From Cohnella caldifontis (GTDB taxonomy: Bacteria; Bacillota; Bacilli; Paenibacillales; Paenibacillaceae): 61,517 nt of DNA. The notes under the pieces were generated by a model. That model worked only from the letters and a program-made list of their open reading frames with translations, ran no database searches and was not told the origin of the DNA. The position numbers and the translations under genes were made by a program. Shown in pieces: positions 17,371 through 25,719 of this stretch; within the stretch, counting starts at the first letter, position 1; every line of letters begins with the position of its first letter. The stretch covers positions 1-61,517 of the forward strand of contig NZ_JAQZSJ010000025.1 of NCBI RefSeq assembly GCF_029360585.1, written 5' to 3'.

Positions 17371-18050
17371 GCCAGATCCATCCTGTAACCGGCCCCGCGG
17401 ATCGTGCGAATGACCCGATGCTCGCGGTCGCCGATTTTATCCCGCAAGGACCGGATGTACACCTCGACGATATTCTCTTCCCCGCCGAAATCATACCCCC
17501 ACACGCGGTCGAGGATCGCGCTTTTGCTGAGCACCGAGCCATGCTGCGACACCAGCAGCTTGAGCAGCTCGTATTCCGTCGGGGACAATTCGAGCGGGCG
17601 GTCATGCAGGCGGATTTCCTTGCGCGTATCGTCGATCCGGAACGGGCCCGCCCGCCACTCTTCCAACAGACTCGGAAACTGGTTGCGGATCCGCGCATGG
17701 ATGCGGGCAAGCAGCTCTTCGAAGCTGAACGGTTTGGCCATGTAATCGTCCGCGCCGATCGTGAGCCCTTTCACGCGATTCTCCGCTTCTTCTTTGGCCG
17801 TCAGCATGATTACGGCGACCGGCTGAAGCTGTTTCATTCTCCGGCACACCTCGAAACCGTCCAGTTCCGGCATCATGACGTCCAGGATGACGACATGGGG
17901 AGAAAATTGGCGGAAAACTTCCAATCCAGACGCGCCGTTAAGCGCGGTCCGCACTTCGAAGCCTTCGTTGGCGAGCCCCATTTCGAGAAATTGCAAAATA
18001 TTCGGTTCATCGTCCACCAGCAGCACTTTGATTCCGGTGCCTTGTCCCAT
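17367..18050 (-). CDS. OmpR/PhoB-family response regulator
   Basis: This 227-residue protein has a receiver domain (acidic pocket in LLVDDE, phospho-acceptor Asp in VVILDVMMPELDG, Lys in YMAKPFSFEEL) and a C-terminal winged helix ending VEVYIRSLRDKIGD and TIRGAGYRMDL. The start at 18050 follows ACGGAGGATATGG. It is coupled to the kinase by a 4-nt overlap. Upstream lie two direct CTGAAAAT repeats with 11-bp period, the geometry bound by OmpR-family dimers, in the region shared with the exporter operon. Confidence 0.92.
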   Translation of the reverse strand: MGQGTGIKVLLVDDEPNILQFLEMGLANEGFEVRTALNGASGLEVFRQFSPHVVILDVMMPELDGFEVCRRMKQLQPVAVIMLTAKEEAENRVKGLTIGADDYMAKPFSFEELLARIHARIRNQFPSLLEEWRAGPFRIDDTRKEIRLHDRPLELSPTEYELLKLLVSQHGSVLSKSAILDRVWGYDFGGEENIVEVYIRSLRDKIGDREHRVIRTIRGAGYRMDLA

Positions 18051-18128
18051 CCATATCCTCCGTCCCGGGCGCAACAGCATTCTAGTTCCTATCATAAAGC
18101 AAACAGATGAATGGCGCCTTAGGTCAAG

Positions 18129-18147
18129 CTGAAAATCCGCTGAAAAT
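18129..18147. promoter_or_regulatory. Putative OmpR-family response-regulator site
   Basis: CTGAAAAT is repeated directly at 18129 and 18140 (11-bp period), with a further inverted TTTCAG at about 18167. It lies between the divergent two-component and exporter operons. Confidence 0.5.
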
Positions 18148-18278
18148 GAGAATTCGTTCAGGAAACTTTCAGTTTCGGTTCATCTTGAACTAAGGTTCTC
18201 CATCCATAATAGCCCAAGAAAGCAGTCATTGTACGAGTGATACATGCGTCTATTTGCCCGGAGGAGGAGTTCAGTCGG

Positions 18279-19787
18279 ATGAAATGGAACAAATGGTGGA
18301 CGATCGGACTATGTTTGATATTGGTCGCCGGCGCGGGCGGAGGAGGATACTGGTGGTGGAGCAAAAAGGACGATAAGCCGCTCCAGGCTGCACTTCAAAC
18401 CACGCTTGTGCGCAAAGGCAACCTGGAATCGAGCGTCAGCGGCACGGGCAATATCGAAGCCGCCAATCGCGCGACGCTGACGAGCTCTTCTTCGGGAACG
18501 ATCGAGTCCGTGAAGGTCAAACAAGGCGACAAAGTCAAAAAAGGACAAGTGCTCGCCACCTTCGAGCCGAATGACGAATCCGACAATACGGAGACCCAAA
18601 TCAAAAGCAAGAAGCTCGACCTGGAAAAGCAAATGATCGATCTGGAAGATCTGCAAACGCAGTACAAAGAAGCGCCGGATGACGACAAACGGGCGCAGTT
18701 GGCCGTCAGTATCAAGAAACAGGAACTCGATATCCAATCCACGAAAGAGACCATCGCCGATCTGGAGAACGGGAAAGAGGACGCCCTGGACCCGATTACG
18801 GCGCCGATCGACGGCACGCTGGCGACGTTCGATATCCATGAAGGCGATTCGATCGGAGGACAAGGTGGGAAAACGTCCAATCTTGGGGAAGTCGTGGACT
18901 TCGACCATCTGCAGATGGTCGTCGGCATCGACGAGCTGGACATCCCGCAGGTGAAGCTGGACCAAGAGGCCAGCATCGTCGTCGAAGCGCTGTCGGATCA
19001 GACGTTCACCGGTAAAGTAACGGCGATCGCCGACGAAGGAACGCCCAGCAACGGGGTTTCCACGTTCGACGTGACGATCACGATCGACAAAGCGGAGAAT
19101 CTGAAAGCCGGAATGTCCGCGGAAGCGAAAATCGTAACCGCGAAGAAAGAGAACACGCTCTATCTGCCCATCGAAGCCGTGCAATCGTTCGGCGGCCAAT
19201 ACTCCGTCATGGTACCGAGCGCCGGCGGCACCGGTTCGGCGGCGGGTTCGGCATCGTCGAATCCGCGCCAGGGGCAGGGAACAGCAAGTCAAGGGCAACA
19301 AAATCAAGGGCAAACCCAAGGGCAATCCCAGGGACAAGCGCCGCAGGGCCAGGCTCTTCAGGGGCAAGCGCAGCAAGGTCAGAATGCACAGGGCCAAGCT
19401 CCGCAGGGCCAAGCCCAGCAAGGCCAACAGGCACAAGGCGGATTCGCCCAGCGGCAAGGACAGCAAGGCCAGAACGGCGGTTTCAGCCGCCAGAACCGGC
19501 AAGCCGGGGCATTCGCGCAAAGCGGCGTCAGCAGAGTGCAGGTACAAGTCGGCATCCATAATGAAGATTACATCGAAATCGTATCCGGCCTTCAGGAAGG
19601 TCAAGCGGTCGTCGTTCCGACGACTGCCGGCGGCAGCCAGACGAATCAAGCGGGTATACCCGGCGCAGGAATCGGCGGTTTCGGCGTCGGCGGTCCGGGC
19701 GGCGTGACCGGCGGTTTCGTAGGCGGCGGTTTTGGAGGCGGGAACAACAACCGTACGACCCGCGTCCAAGGGAGCGTGAACCGGTGA
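18279..19787 (+). CDS. MacA-like periplasmic adaptor (HlyD/RND membrane-fusion) protein
   Basis: This 502-residue protein has one N-terminal membrane helix (about 8-25) and a biotinyl-lipoyl-like half motif (SGTIESVKVKQGDKVKKGQVLATF). A coiled-coil hairpin spans about 105-170, followed by the second lipoyl half and beta-barrel (DQEASIVVEALSDQTFTGKV). Residues of about 325-420 are an unusual Gln-Gly low-complexity stretch of QGQ repeats, and the C-terminus is Gly-rich. It should be the extracellular adaptor of the ABC exporter encoded next. The ATG follows GGAGGAGG by 11 nt; its stop overlaps the ATPase start. Confidence 0.9.
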   Translation: MKWNKWWTIGLCLILVAGAGGGGYWWWSKKDDKPLQAALQTTLVRKGNLESSVSGTGNIEAANRATLTSSSSGTIESVKVKQGDKVKKGQVLATFEPNDESDNTETQIKSKKLDLEKQMIDLEDLQTQYKEAPDDDKRAQLAVSIKKQELDIQSTKETIADLENGKEDALDPITAPIDGTLATFDIHEGDSIGGQGGKTSNLGEVVDFDHLQMVVGIDELDIPQVKLDQEASIVVEALSDQTFTGKVTAIADEGTPSNGVSTFDVTITIDKAENLKAGMSAEAKIVTAKKENTLYLPIEAVQSFGGQYSVMVPSAGGTGSAAGSASSNPRQGQGTASQGQQNQGQTQGQSQGQAPQGQALQGQAQQGQNAQGQAPQGQAQQGQQAQGGFAQRQGQQGQNGGFSRQNRQAGAFAQSGVSRVQVQVGIHNEDYIEIVSGLQEGQAVVVPTTAGGSQTNQAGIPGAGIGGFGVGGPGGVTGGFVGGGFGGGNNNRTTRVQGSVNR

Positions 19788-20485
19788 TGGCAGACAAGAC
19801 GGGGCCGCTCATCCGGATCGAAGGGCTGTCCAAGCTGTACCAGATGGGCGGTGAAACGTTAAAGGCGCTGAACGACGTTTCCTTAACCGTGAATTACGGC
19901 GATTTCGTCGCGATCATCGGACCGTCGGGATCGGGCAAATCGACGCTCATGAACGTGATCGGCTGCCTCGATTCCGCTTCTTCCGGAAACTATTGGCTGG
20001 ACGGCGAAGAGATCAGCAAACTGAGGGAAAACAAGCTGGCGGATATCCGCAACCGGAAAATCGGCTTCATTTTCCAAGGATTCAACTTGCTTCCCAAACT
20101 GACGGCGATCGAAAACGTGGAGCTCCCCCTGATCTATCGGGGCGTCCATGCGAGAGAGCGCAGGGAGAGAGCCATCGAGGCTCTGCGCAAAGTCGGCTTG
20201 GAAGAACGGATCCACCACAAGCCTTCGGAGCTCTCGGGCGGCCAACAGCAGCGCGTAGCGATCGCCCGGGCGCTGGCGGGGAATCCTCCGATGCTGCTGG
20301 CGGACGAGCCGACGGGCGCGCTCGACACGAAGACGAGCAAAGAGGTCATGGGCCTCATCCGCGAGCTGAACGAGCTCGGGCATACGATCGTCCTGATCAC
20401 GCACGATCTGGAAATCTCGCGCCAGGCCAAGCGGGTCGTCCGCATCCAGGACGGGAGATTGAGCGAGGAGGGACGCCCGGCATGA
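19787..20485 (+). CDS. MacB/LolD-type ABC transporter ATPase
   Basis: This 232-residue ATPase has Walker A GPSGSGKST, the Q loop in FIFQGFNLLPKLTAIENVELPL (MacB/LolD hallmark), signature LSGGQQQRVAIARAL, Walker B MLLADEPTGALD and the H-loop ITHD. It powers the exporter formed with the permease encoded next. The stop of the adaptor gene overlaps the start (TGATG), and its own stop overlaps the permease ATG, so the three genes form a tightly coupled operon. An in-frame GTG at 19784 is an alternative start. The exported compound is unknown. Confidence 0.93.
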   Translation: MADKTGPLIRIEGLSKLYQMGGETLKALNDVSLTVNYGDFVAIIGPSGSGKSTLMNVIGCLDSASSGNYWLDGEEISKLRENKLADIRNRKIGFIFQGFNLLPKLTAIENVELPLIYRGVHARERRERAIEALRKVGLEERIHHKPSELSGGQQQRVAIARALAGNPPMLLADEPTGALDTKTSKEVMGLIRELNELGHTIVLITHDLEISRQAKRVVRIQDGRLSEEGRPA

Positions 20486-21654
20486 ACATCGCGCAAGGCG
20501 TCAAAATGGCGCTCAAAAGCATCCTGGGGAACAAGCTTCGGTCGCTGCTCACGATGCTCGGCATCATCATCGGCGTGACCGCCGTCATCGCGCTCGTCGC
20601 CCTGGGGCAGGGAGCGACCAAATCCGTCACGGAGCAGGTGCAGAGCCTCGGCACGAACCTCCTGACCGTGAACATCCTCGGCCGGGGATCGACCAGCACG
20701 CTGACCGAGAAGGAAGCGACCGATCTGGGCAGCATCGAGGGCGTCCAATATTTGGCTCCCGCGACGAATTCCAACGCCACCGTCAAAGCGGGCACGGAGA
20801 GCGTCAGCGTCGGCATCGTCGGTTCCAATTCGGATTACCTGAACGTACGGGAATACGAGTTAGCCTCCGGGAGGTTTCTCTCCCAGATCGACCTTGACTT
20901 CTATCAAAAGATCGCCGTCCTCGGCTCCGAGACCGCAACCGACTTGTTTCCTTTGGGGAACCCGATCGGCCAGTACGTGCAGATCAACGGCTCCCGCTAC
21001 AAGGTGGTCGGTGTGTTAGCTTCCAAGGGCAGCTCCACGACGGGCTCGAACGACGAGGTCGTCATGATCCCGCTGACGTCGGCGGAACGCCTCTTCAAAT
21101 CTAAAGGCGTACGCACCATCTACGTGCAGGTGGCGGAGAAGGACCAGATCGACGCGGTCGTCGCCTCCCTGGAGTCCGCATTGAGCAAGAAGTTCCGGGG
21201 CAATACGAACAGTTATCGGGTCTTCAACCAGAGCGACATCCTGTCCACGCTGGATTCGGTCACGGGAACGCTCTCCGTGGCGCTGGGGGGGATCGCCGGC
21301 ATTTCGCTGCTCGTCGGGGGAATCGGCATCATGAACATCATGCTGGTGTCGGTGACCGAACGGACGAGGGAAATCGGGATCCGCAAGGCGATCGGCGCCC
21401 GGCGGAAGGATATCCTGATCCAGTTCCTGATCGAGTCGATGGTGCTCAGCGGACTGGGCGGCGTGCTGGGCATCGGCATCGGGATCGGGGCCGCAAGACT
21501 CGCTTCCAAGATGCTGAAGATGCAGGTCGTGTTCTCCCTCGACATCGTGCTCATCGCGTTCCTGTTCTCGGTCCTGATCGGCGTCATTTTCGGCATGTTC
21601 CCGGCCAACAAGGCGGCCAAGCTGAAGCCGATCGACGCGCTGCGGTTCGAATAA
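20482..21654 (+). CDS. MacB-like ABC transporter permease (FtsX domain)
   Basis: This 390-residue permease has one N-terminal helix (LLTMLGIIIGVTAVIALVALG), an extracytoplasmic MacB_PCD domain of about 220 residues, then three C-terminal helices of the FtsX domain with the conserved TERTREIGIRKAIGARRKDI loop. This is the type VII (mechanotransmission) architecture. It pairs with the ATPase and adaptor upstream for export of antibiotics, peptides or envelope components. The start overlaps the ATPase stop. Confidence 0.93.
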   Translation: MNIAQGVKMALKSILGNKLRSLLTMLGIIIGVTAVIALVALGQGATKSVTEQVQSLGTNLLTVNILGRGSTSTLTEKEATDLGSIEGVQYLAPATNSNATVKAGTESVSVGIVGSNSDYLNVREYELASGRFLSQIDLDFYQKIAVLGSETATDLFPLGNPIGQYVQINGSRYKVVGVLASKGSSTTGSNDEVVMIPLTSAERLFKSKGVRTIYVQVAEKDQIDAVVASLESALSKKFRGNTNSYRVFNQSDILSTLDSVTGTLSVALGGIAGISLLVGGIGIMNIMLVSVTERTREIGIRKAIGARRKDILIQFLIESMVLSGLGGVLGIGIGIGAARLASKMLKMQVVFSLDIVLIAFLFSVLIGVIFGMFPANKAAKLKPIDALRFE

Positions 21655-21679
21655 TCCCACCGGAAAGGAAGTGCTTCAG

Positions 21680-22246
21680 GTGAGCGTACCGTCCTGCTAC
21701 GAATCGCTTGTAACCCCTCACCTGGATGACCTGAAGAAATATTGCATTCATCTGACCCAATCCAAATGGGACGGGGAGGATTTGTACCAGGAAGCCCTGC
21801 TGAGAGCGATGGTCTATTTCCTCGAAAAGGAACCGTATCCGAACTTGAAGCCGTTTCTGCTGCGGGTCGCGCGCAACCTCTGGCTCGACGGCTGCCGGGC
21901 GAAGCAGCGCCGCAAGCGGATGCCGATGCAGGCTTTGCCGCTGTACTGGACCGATTCCGATTATTCGGAGGTCCGCAGCCTGCTGGAGTGGGCCGGGGAA
22001 CGGCTGCCGAGGCGCAATCTCGAAATGCTCCTGCTGTCGGAGTATTTCGGCTACTCGATGCAGGAGGTCGCGGAAGCGACCGGTTCGACCGTTCCCGCCG
22101 TGAAATCCGTTCTGTTCCGCACGCGCGGGCTGCTCCGGAAGTTCGACCCGGAGTCGCTTCGCAAGCCGGGAGGCAGCAAAGTCATTTCCTTGGACGTAGA
22201 GAGGTGGTCCAGGGCGATCATGCAGGATGTCCCGCCCAGCCCTTGA
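21680..22246 (+). CDS. RNA polymerase sigma factor, ECF subfamily
   Basis: This protein of about 188 residues has a sigma-70 region 2 (HLDDLKKYCIHLTQSKWDGEDLYQEALLRAM, FLLRVARNLWLDGCRAKQRR) and a region 4 helix-turn-helix (RNLEMLLLSEYFGYSMQEVAEATGSTVPAVKSVLFRTRGLLRK). The -10 and -35 contacting parts are therefore present. A short C-terminal extension follows. No anti-sigma gene is adjacent. GTG 21680 is preferred because it is about 8 nt from GGAAAGGAAG; GTG 21671 is an alternative. It lies 25 nt after the exporter permease and may be co-transcribed with it. Confidence 0.87.
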   Translation: MSVPSCYESLVTPHLDDLKKYCIHLTQSKWDGEDLYQEALLRAMVYFLEKEPYPNLKPFLLRVARNLWLDGCRAKQRRKRMPMQALPLYWTDSDYSEVRSLLEWAGERLPRRNLEMLLLSEYFGYSMQEVAEATGSTVPAVKSVLFRTRGLLRKFDPESLRKPGGSKVISLDVERWSRAIMQDVPPSP

Positions 22247-22251
22247 TATGA

Positions 22252-22257
22252 TATAAT
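22252..22257 (+). promoter_or_regulatory. Extended -10 promoter element
   Basis: TGA-TATAAT lies about 40 nt before the phosphoesterase start, just after the sigma-factor stop, so the downstream genes probably have their own promoter. Confidence 0.5.
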
Positions 22258-22296
22258 TTGGTCGGCTTTGCCTATCTGGAAATCGGGAGCTGCGGC

Positions 22297-23472
22297 ATGA
22301 AGGGACGTTGGATCGGGTTTTCCGCGATTTTGCTGGTGTACGGGCTTATCAATTTCTATATCGGATGGCAATTCTCGCTCTTTCTGCGGGAAGCCGCGCC
22401 GTCTTATCCGCGAACCGCCTTCTGGGCGGTTTTCGGCGTGATCGCGTTCTCCTATCTGCTGGGCAGAATTCCCGCTCCGCGGCCGCTGCGGCCCGCGTTC
22501 CGGCTGCTCAAGGTGATCGGTTCCTGGTATTTCGCGGTGATGGAATTCGCGCTGATCCTCATCCTGCTCGCGGATCTGATCGCCTTGGCGCTCCGGTGGT
22601 CCGGCGCCGATACGCCGCAGTACGCCGAAACGGCCGGTTGGGTCGTCATCGGGTTGCTCGCGCTGCTGCTCCTCCTCGGATCCCGGAACGCATGGAGCCC
22701 CATTGTACGCGAATACCCGGTACAGGTGGACAAACGAGTCCCGGGCATGCATAAGCTGCGGATCGCGGCGGCTTCGGACCTCCATCTGGGCAACGTCGTC
22801 GGCAAACGCCACTTGAAACGGCTGATCGCCCGAATGAACGCGATGGAACCGGATCTCATTTTGCTGGCGGGGGACGTGCTGGACGACAGCATCGAACCGT
22901 TCGTGCGCAACCGCCTCGGCGAATGGCTCGGGCAGCTGAAGGCGAAATACGGCGTCTACGCGGTGCTTGGCAACCACGAATATTACGGCGGCCATATCGA
23001 GGAATACGTGGAGCGGATGCGGGAGATCGGCATACCCGTGCTGCGGGACGAAAGGGTAGAGGTCGAAGGGAAATTCATCGTGGCCGGCCGGAAGGACAAG
23101 ACGGCGGAAGCGATGGATCCGGAAGGCCGGGTCTCCGTCAGCCAGCTGCTGGAGGCCGCGGATCGCTCGAAGCCGATTCTCTTGATGGACCACCAGCCGC
23201 AACAATTCGCGAAAGCCGCGGAAGCCGGGGCGGACCTGCTGCTCTGCGGCCATACCCACCGGGGGCAATTCGCGCCCAACCATTGGCTGACCCGGAGGCT
23301 GTTCGAGCTCGACTGGGGCTACATGCGCAAAGGCGCCATGCACGTGGCCGTCTCCTCGGGGTTCGGCACATGGGGCCCGCCGATCAGGCTCGCCAGCCGT
23401 TCGGAGATCCTGCTGATCGACATGGCACTCGCGGAATCCTCCGCTAACGGGCAAGGAGGAACGGCGGAATGA
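22297..23472 (+). CDS. Membrane-anchored metallophosphoesterase (YkuE/YaeI-like)
   Basis: This 391-residue protein has four N-terminal membrane helices (to about residue 145) and a calcineurin-like phosphoesterase domain. Metal ligands are visible in SDLHLGN, LLAGDVLDD, LGNHEYYGG, LMDHQPQ and CGHTHRGQ. The domain should face the outside of the membrane; relatives cleave phosphodiester or pyrophosphate bonds, including in lipid precursors. ATG 22297 follows GGGAGC and gives the usual short N-terminus. It overlaps the next gene by 4 nt. Confidence 0.9.
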   Translation: MKGRWIGFSAILLVYGLINFYIGWQFSLFLREAAPSYPRTAFWAVFGVIAFSYLLGRIPAPRPLRPAFRLLKVIGSWYFAVMEFALILILLADLIALALRWSGADTPQYAETAGWVVIGLLALLLLLGSRNAWSPIVREYPVQVDKRVPGMHKLRIAAASDLHLGNVVGKRHLKRLIARMNAMEPDLILLAGDVLDDSIEPFVRNRLGEWLGQLKAKYGVYAVLGNHEYYGGHIEEYVERMREIGIPVLRDERVEVEGKFIVAGRKDKTAEAMDPEGRVSVSQLLEAADRSKPILLMDHQPQQFAKAAEAGADLLLCGHTHRGQFAPNHWLTRRLFELDWGYMRKGAMHVAVSSGFGTWGPPIRLASRSEILLIDMALAESSANGQGGTAE

Positions 23473-23915
23473 AGGAGCAACGGCTGAAGGGGCCGGACGG
23501 AACCGGCAACGCAGGTTATTCGGGCACCCCATTGGTGAAAAAGCTGGGGTATAAGGAAGGGTACCGGATTCGTGTCGTAGATGCCCCCGAATCCTACTCC
23601 GATTGGCTCGGCGGATTTCCGGACCGTACCGAAACCGCCGCAGAGGATGAGGGGGACCTGGACCTCGTCCACTTGTTCGTCCAATCGCGCCAGTCGTGCG
23701 AGGACCTGATTCTCCTATATCGCGAACGTATCAAGCCGAACGGGATGATCTGGGTGTCGTGGCCGAAAAAAGCTTCGAAAATCCCGACGGACGTCACGGA
23801 AGATTCGATCCGGGCGTTCGCTCTCCGCAATCGCCTCGTCGACGTGAAAGTGTGCGCGGTCAGCGACGTATGGTCGGGGCTGAAGCTCGTCATCCCGGTC
23901 GCCGAACGTTCCTAA
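23469..23915 (+). CDS. DUF3052 family protein
   Basis: This 148-residue protein has the DUF3052 pattern: GYSGTPLVKKLGYKEGYRIRVVDAPE near residues 17-43, DLDLVHLFVQSRQSCEDLI in the middle, then GMIWVSWPKKASKIPTDVTEDSIR. The family is widespread in soil bacteria and has no known function; the fold looks like a small alpha/beta domain. Its ATG overlaps the phosphoesterase stop, so the two are translationally coupled. A terminator follows at 23927. Confidence 0.85.
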   Translation: MKEQRLKGPDGTGNAGYSGTPLVKKLGYKEGYRIRVVDAPESYSDWLGGFPDRTETAAEDEGDLDLVHLFVQSRQSCEDLILLYRERIKPNGMIWVSWPKKASKIPTDVTEDSIRAFALRNRLVDVKVCAVSDVWSGLKLVIPVAERS

Positions 23916-23926
23916 ACCCATCGAAA

Positions 23927-23960
23927 GAGCCCCTGATCGGGATCATCCGTTCAGAGGCTC
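23927..23960. terminator. Hairpin between convergent genes
   Basis: GAGCCCCTGA pairs with TCAGAGGCTC (one mismatch), followed by CATTATTTTA, between DUF3052 and the ABC-F gene. Confidence 0.65.
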
Positions 23961-23975
23961 CATTATTTTATGGCG

Positions 23976-25532
23976 TTAAATGACTTTCGTCGTCCAAGAT
24001 TCGCAGTTCCAGACGTCCGTGGCGATCTCTCGGTAAAATTCCGGCTCGTGGCTGATCAGCAGGATGCTCCCTTTGTAATCCTTCAAGGCGCGTTTCAGCT
24101 CGTCCTTGGCATCCACGTCGAGGTGGTTCGTCGGTTCGTCCAGCACGAGCAGGTTCGTCTCCTTGTTGATCAGCTTGCACAACCGCACTTTGGCTTTCTC
24201 GCCGCCGCTCAGCACGGAGAGTTTGCTTTCGATGTGCTTGGTGGTGAGACCGCACTTGGCCAAGGCCGCCCGTACTTCGAATTGGGTGAAATGGGGGAAG
24301 TCCTTCCATACCGATTCGATGCAAGTCTCGTCGGCGCCGCCGCGGACTTCTTGCTCGAAATAACCGATAAATTGATACTCTCCGCGTTCCACCGTGCCCG
24401 ACAGGGCGGGGATCTCGCCGAGGATGCTGCGCAGCAGCGTCGTTTTGCCGATGCCGTTCGCGCCGACGAGCGAGATCTTCTGGCCCCGTTCCATCTTGAG
24501 GTCCAGCGGGCGGGAAAGAGGCTCGCCGTACCCGATGACGAGTCCTTGGGTTTCGAAAATCATCCGGCCGGAAGTCCGGGCTTCCTTGAATCGGAATTCC
24601 GGCTTCGGCTTCTCCTTGGCGAGTTCGATGAGTTCCATGTTGTCCAGCTTCTTCTGGCGGGACATCGCCATGTTGCGGGTCGAGACGCGGGCTTTGTTGC
24701 GCACGACGAAATCCTTGAGCTCGGCGATTTCCTGCTGCTGGCGTTTGTAGGCGGATTCCAGCTGCTGCTTCTTCGCTTCGTGCTGCTGGAGGAACGTGTC
24801 GTAATCTCCGACGTAGCGGTTCAATTCCTGGTTTTCCACGTGATAAATCAAATTGACGACGCTGTTCAGGAACGGGATGTCGTGAGAGACGAGGATGAAC
24901 GCATTTTCGTATTCCTGCAAATACCGTTTCAGCCATTCGATGTGCTGCTCGTCCAAATAGTTGGTCGGCTCGTCCAAGAGCAGAATGTCCGGCTTCTCCA
25001 GCAGCAGCTTGGCGAGCAGCACTTTGGTGCGCTGGCCGCCACTGAGATCGGTCACGTCGCGGTCCAGGCCGATCTCTCCAAGCCCGAGGCCGCGCGCGAC
25101 TTCTTCCACCTTGGCGTCGATCAAATAAAAGTCGCCGGCGTTCAACGTATCCTGGATCGTCCCGACTTCCTCCAGCAGCTGCTCCAGCTCCTCCGGCGAA
25201 ACGTCGCCCATGCGCTCGTACATCCGGTTCATTTCGGCTTCCAAATCGGTGAGATAGCGGAACGCGGTCTTCAGCGCGTCGCGGATCGTCAGGCCTTTCT
25301 GCAGGACGGAATGCTGGTCGAGATAGCCGACTCGGACGTTGCGGGCCCATTCGATCGAACCGGCGTCCGGCTCCAGACTGCCCGTGATGATGCTCATGAA
25401 CGTGGATTTGCCTTCGCCGTTGGCCCCGATGAGCCCCACGTGCTCGCCTTTCAGAAGACGGAAGGAGACGTCCCGGAATATGCCGCGGTCACCGAAGCCG
25501 TGGCTTAAGTTTTTAACCGTCAATATGCTCAT
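23976..25532 (-). CDS. ABC-F family ATPase (YkpA/YbiT-like)
   Basis: This 518-residue soluble protein has two ABC domains and no membrane part. Walker A motifs are GANGEGKST (near residue 37) and GANGIGKTT (near 355), signatures LSGGQRTKV and LSGGEKAKV, Walker B ILLLDEPTNYLD and LLVLDEPTNHLD. A charged linker of about 80 residues (EAKKQQLESAYKRQQQEIAELKDFV) lies between them. ABC-F proteins act on the ribosome as translation factors or antibiotic-protection proteins. The sequence resembles the housekeeping YkpA/YbiT type more than a resistance protein, but that is a judgement from memory. Confidence 0.92.
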   Translation of the reverse strand: MSILTVKNLSHGFGDRGIFRDVSFRLLKGEHVGLIGANGEGKSTFMSIITGSLEPDAGSIEWARNVRVGYLDQHSVLQKGLTIRDALKTAFRYLTDLEAEMNRMYERMGDVSPEELEQLLEEVGTIQDTLNAGDFYLIDAKVEEVARGLGLGEIGLDRDVTDLSGGQRTKVLLAKLLLEKPDILLLDEPTNYLDEQHIEWLKRYLQEYENAFILVSHDIPFLNSVVNLIYHVENQELNRYVGDYDTFLQQHEAKKQQLESAYKRQQQEIAELKDFVVRNKARVSTRNMAMSRQKKLDNMELIELAKEKPKPEFRFKEARTSGRMIFETQGLVIGYGEPLSRPLDLKMERGQKISLVGANGIGKTTLLRSILGEIPALSGTVERGEYQFIGYFEQEVRGGADETCIESVWKDFPHFTQFEVRAALAKCGLTTKHIESKLSVLSGGEKAKVRLCKLINKETNLLVLDEPTNHLDVDAKDELKRALKDYKGSILLISHEPEFYREIATDVWNCESWTTKVI

Positions 25533-25666
25533 GAAAATGACACCCTTATGCTCGTGATAGGCGCGCCCGGACTTGCAGGCGCGGCTTGTTCCATTATAGT
25601 GGCAGACGGGGAAAAAGGGAATCCGCGCGTTCGGACTTTCCGAGGCCGGACGGGAGGAGTATAATC

Positions 25667-25717
25667 ATGGAAACGAGTTTGCCTCAGCATCAGATCGAAC
25701 GACGGAAAGGATTTTGA
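25667..25717 (+). CDS. Possible 16-residue leader peptide before hisC
   Basis: ATG 25667 is preceded by GGGAGGAG and opens 16 codons (METSLPQHQIERRKGF). Its TGA (25715-25717) overlaps the TTG at 25714 of the hisC frame (TTGA). It may couple translation of hisC. It has only one His codon, so classical His attenuation is unlikely. It may equally be chance. Confidence 0.3.
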   Translation: METSLPQHQIERRKGF

Positions 25718-25719
25718 CT

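Noticed and set aside
23970..25508. Plus-strand open frame of 512 codons opposite the ABC-F gene
   Set aside because: Antisense shadow; the minus strand has two complete ABC domains.
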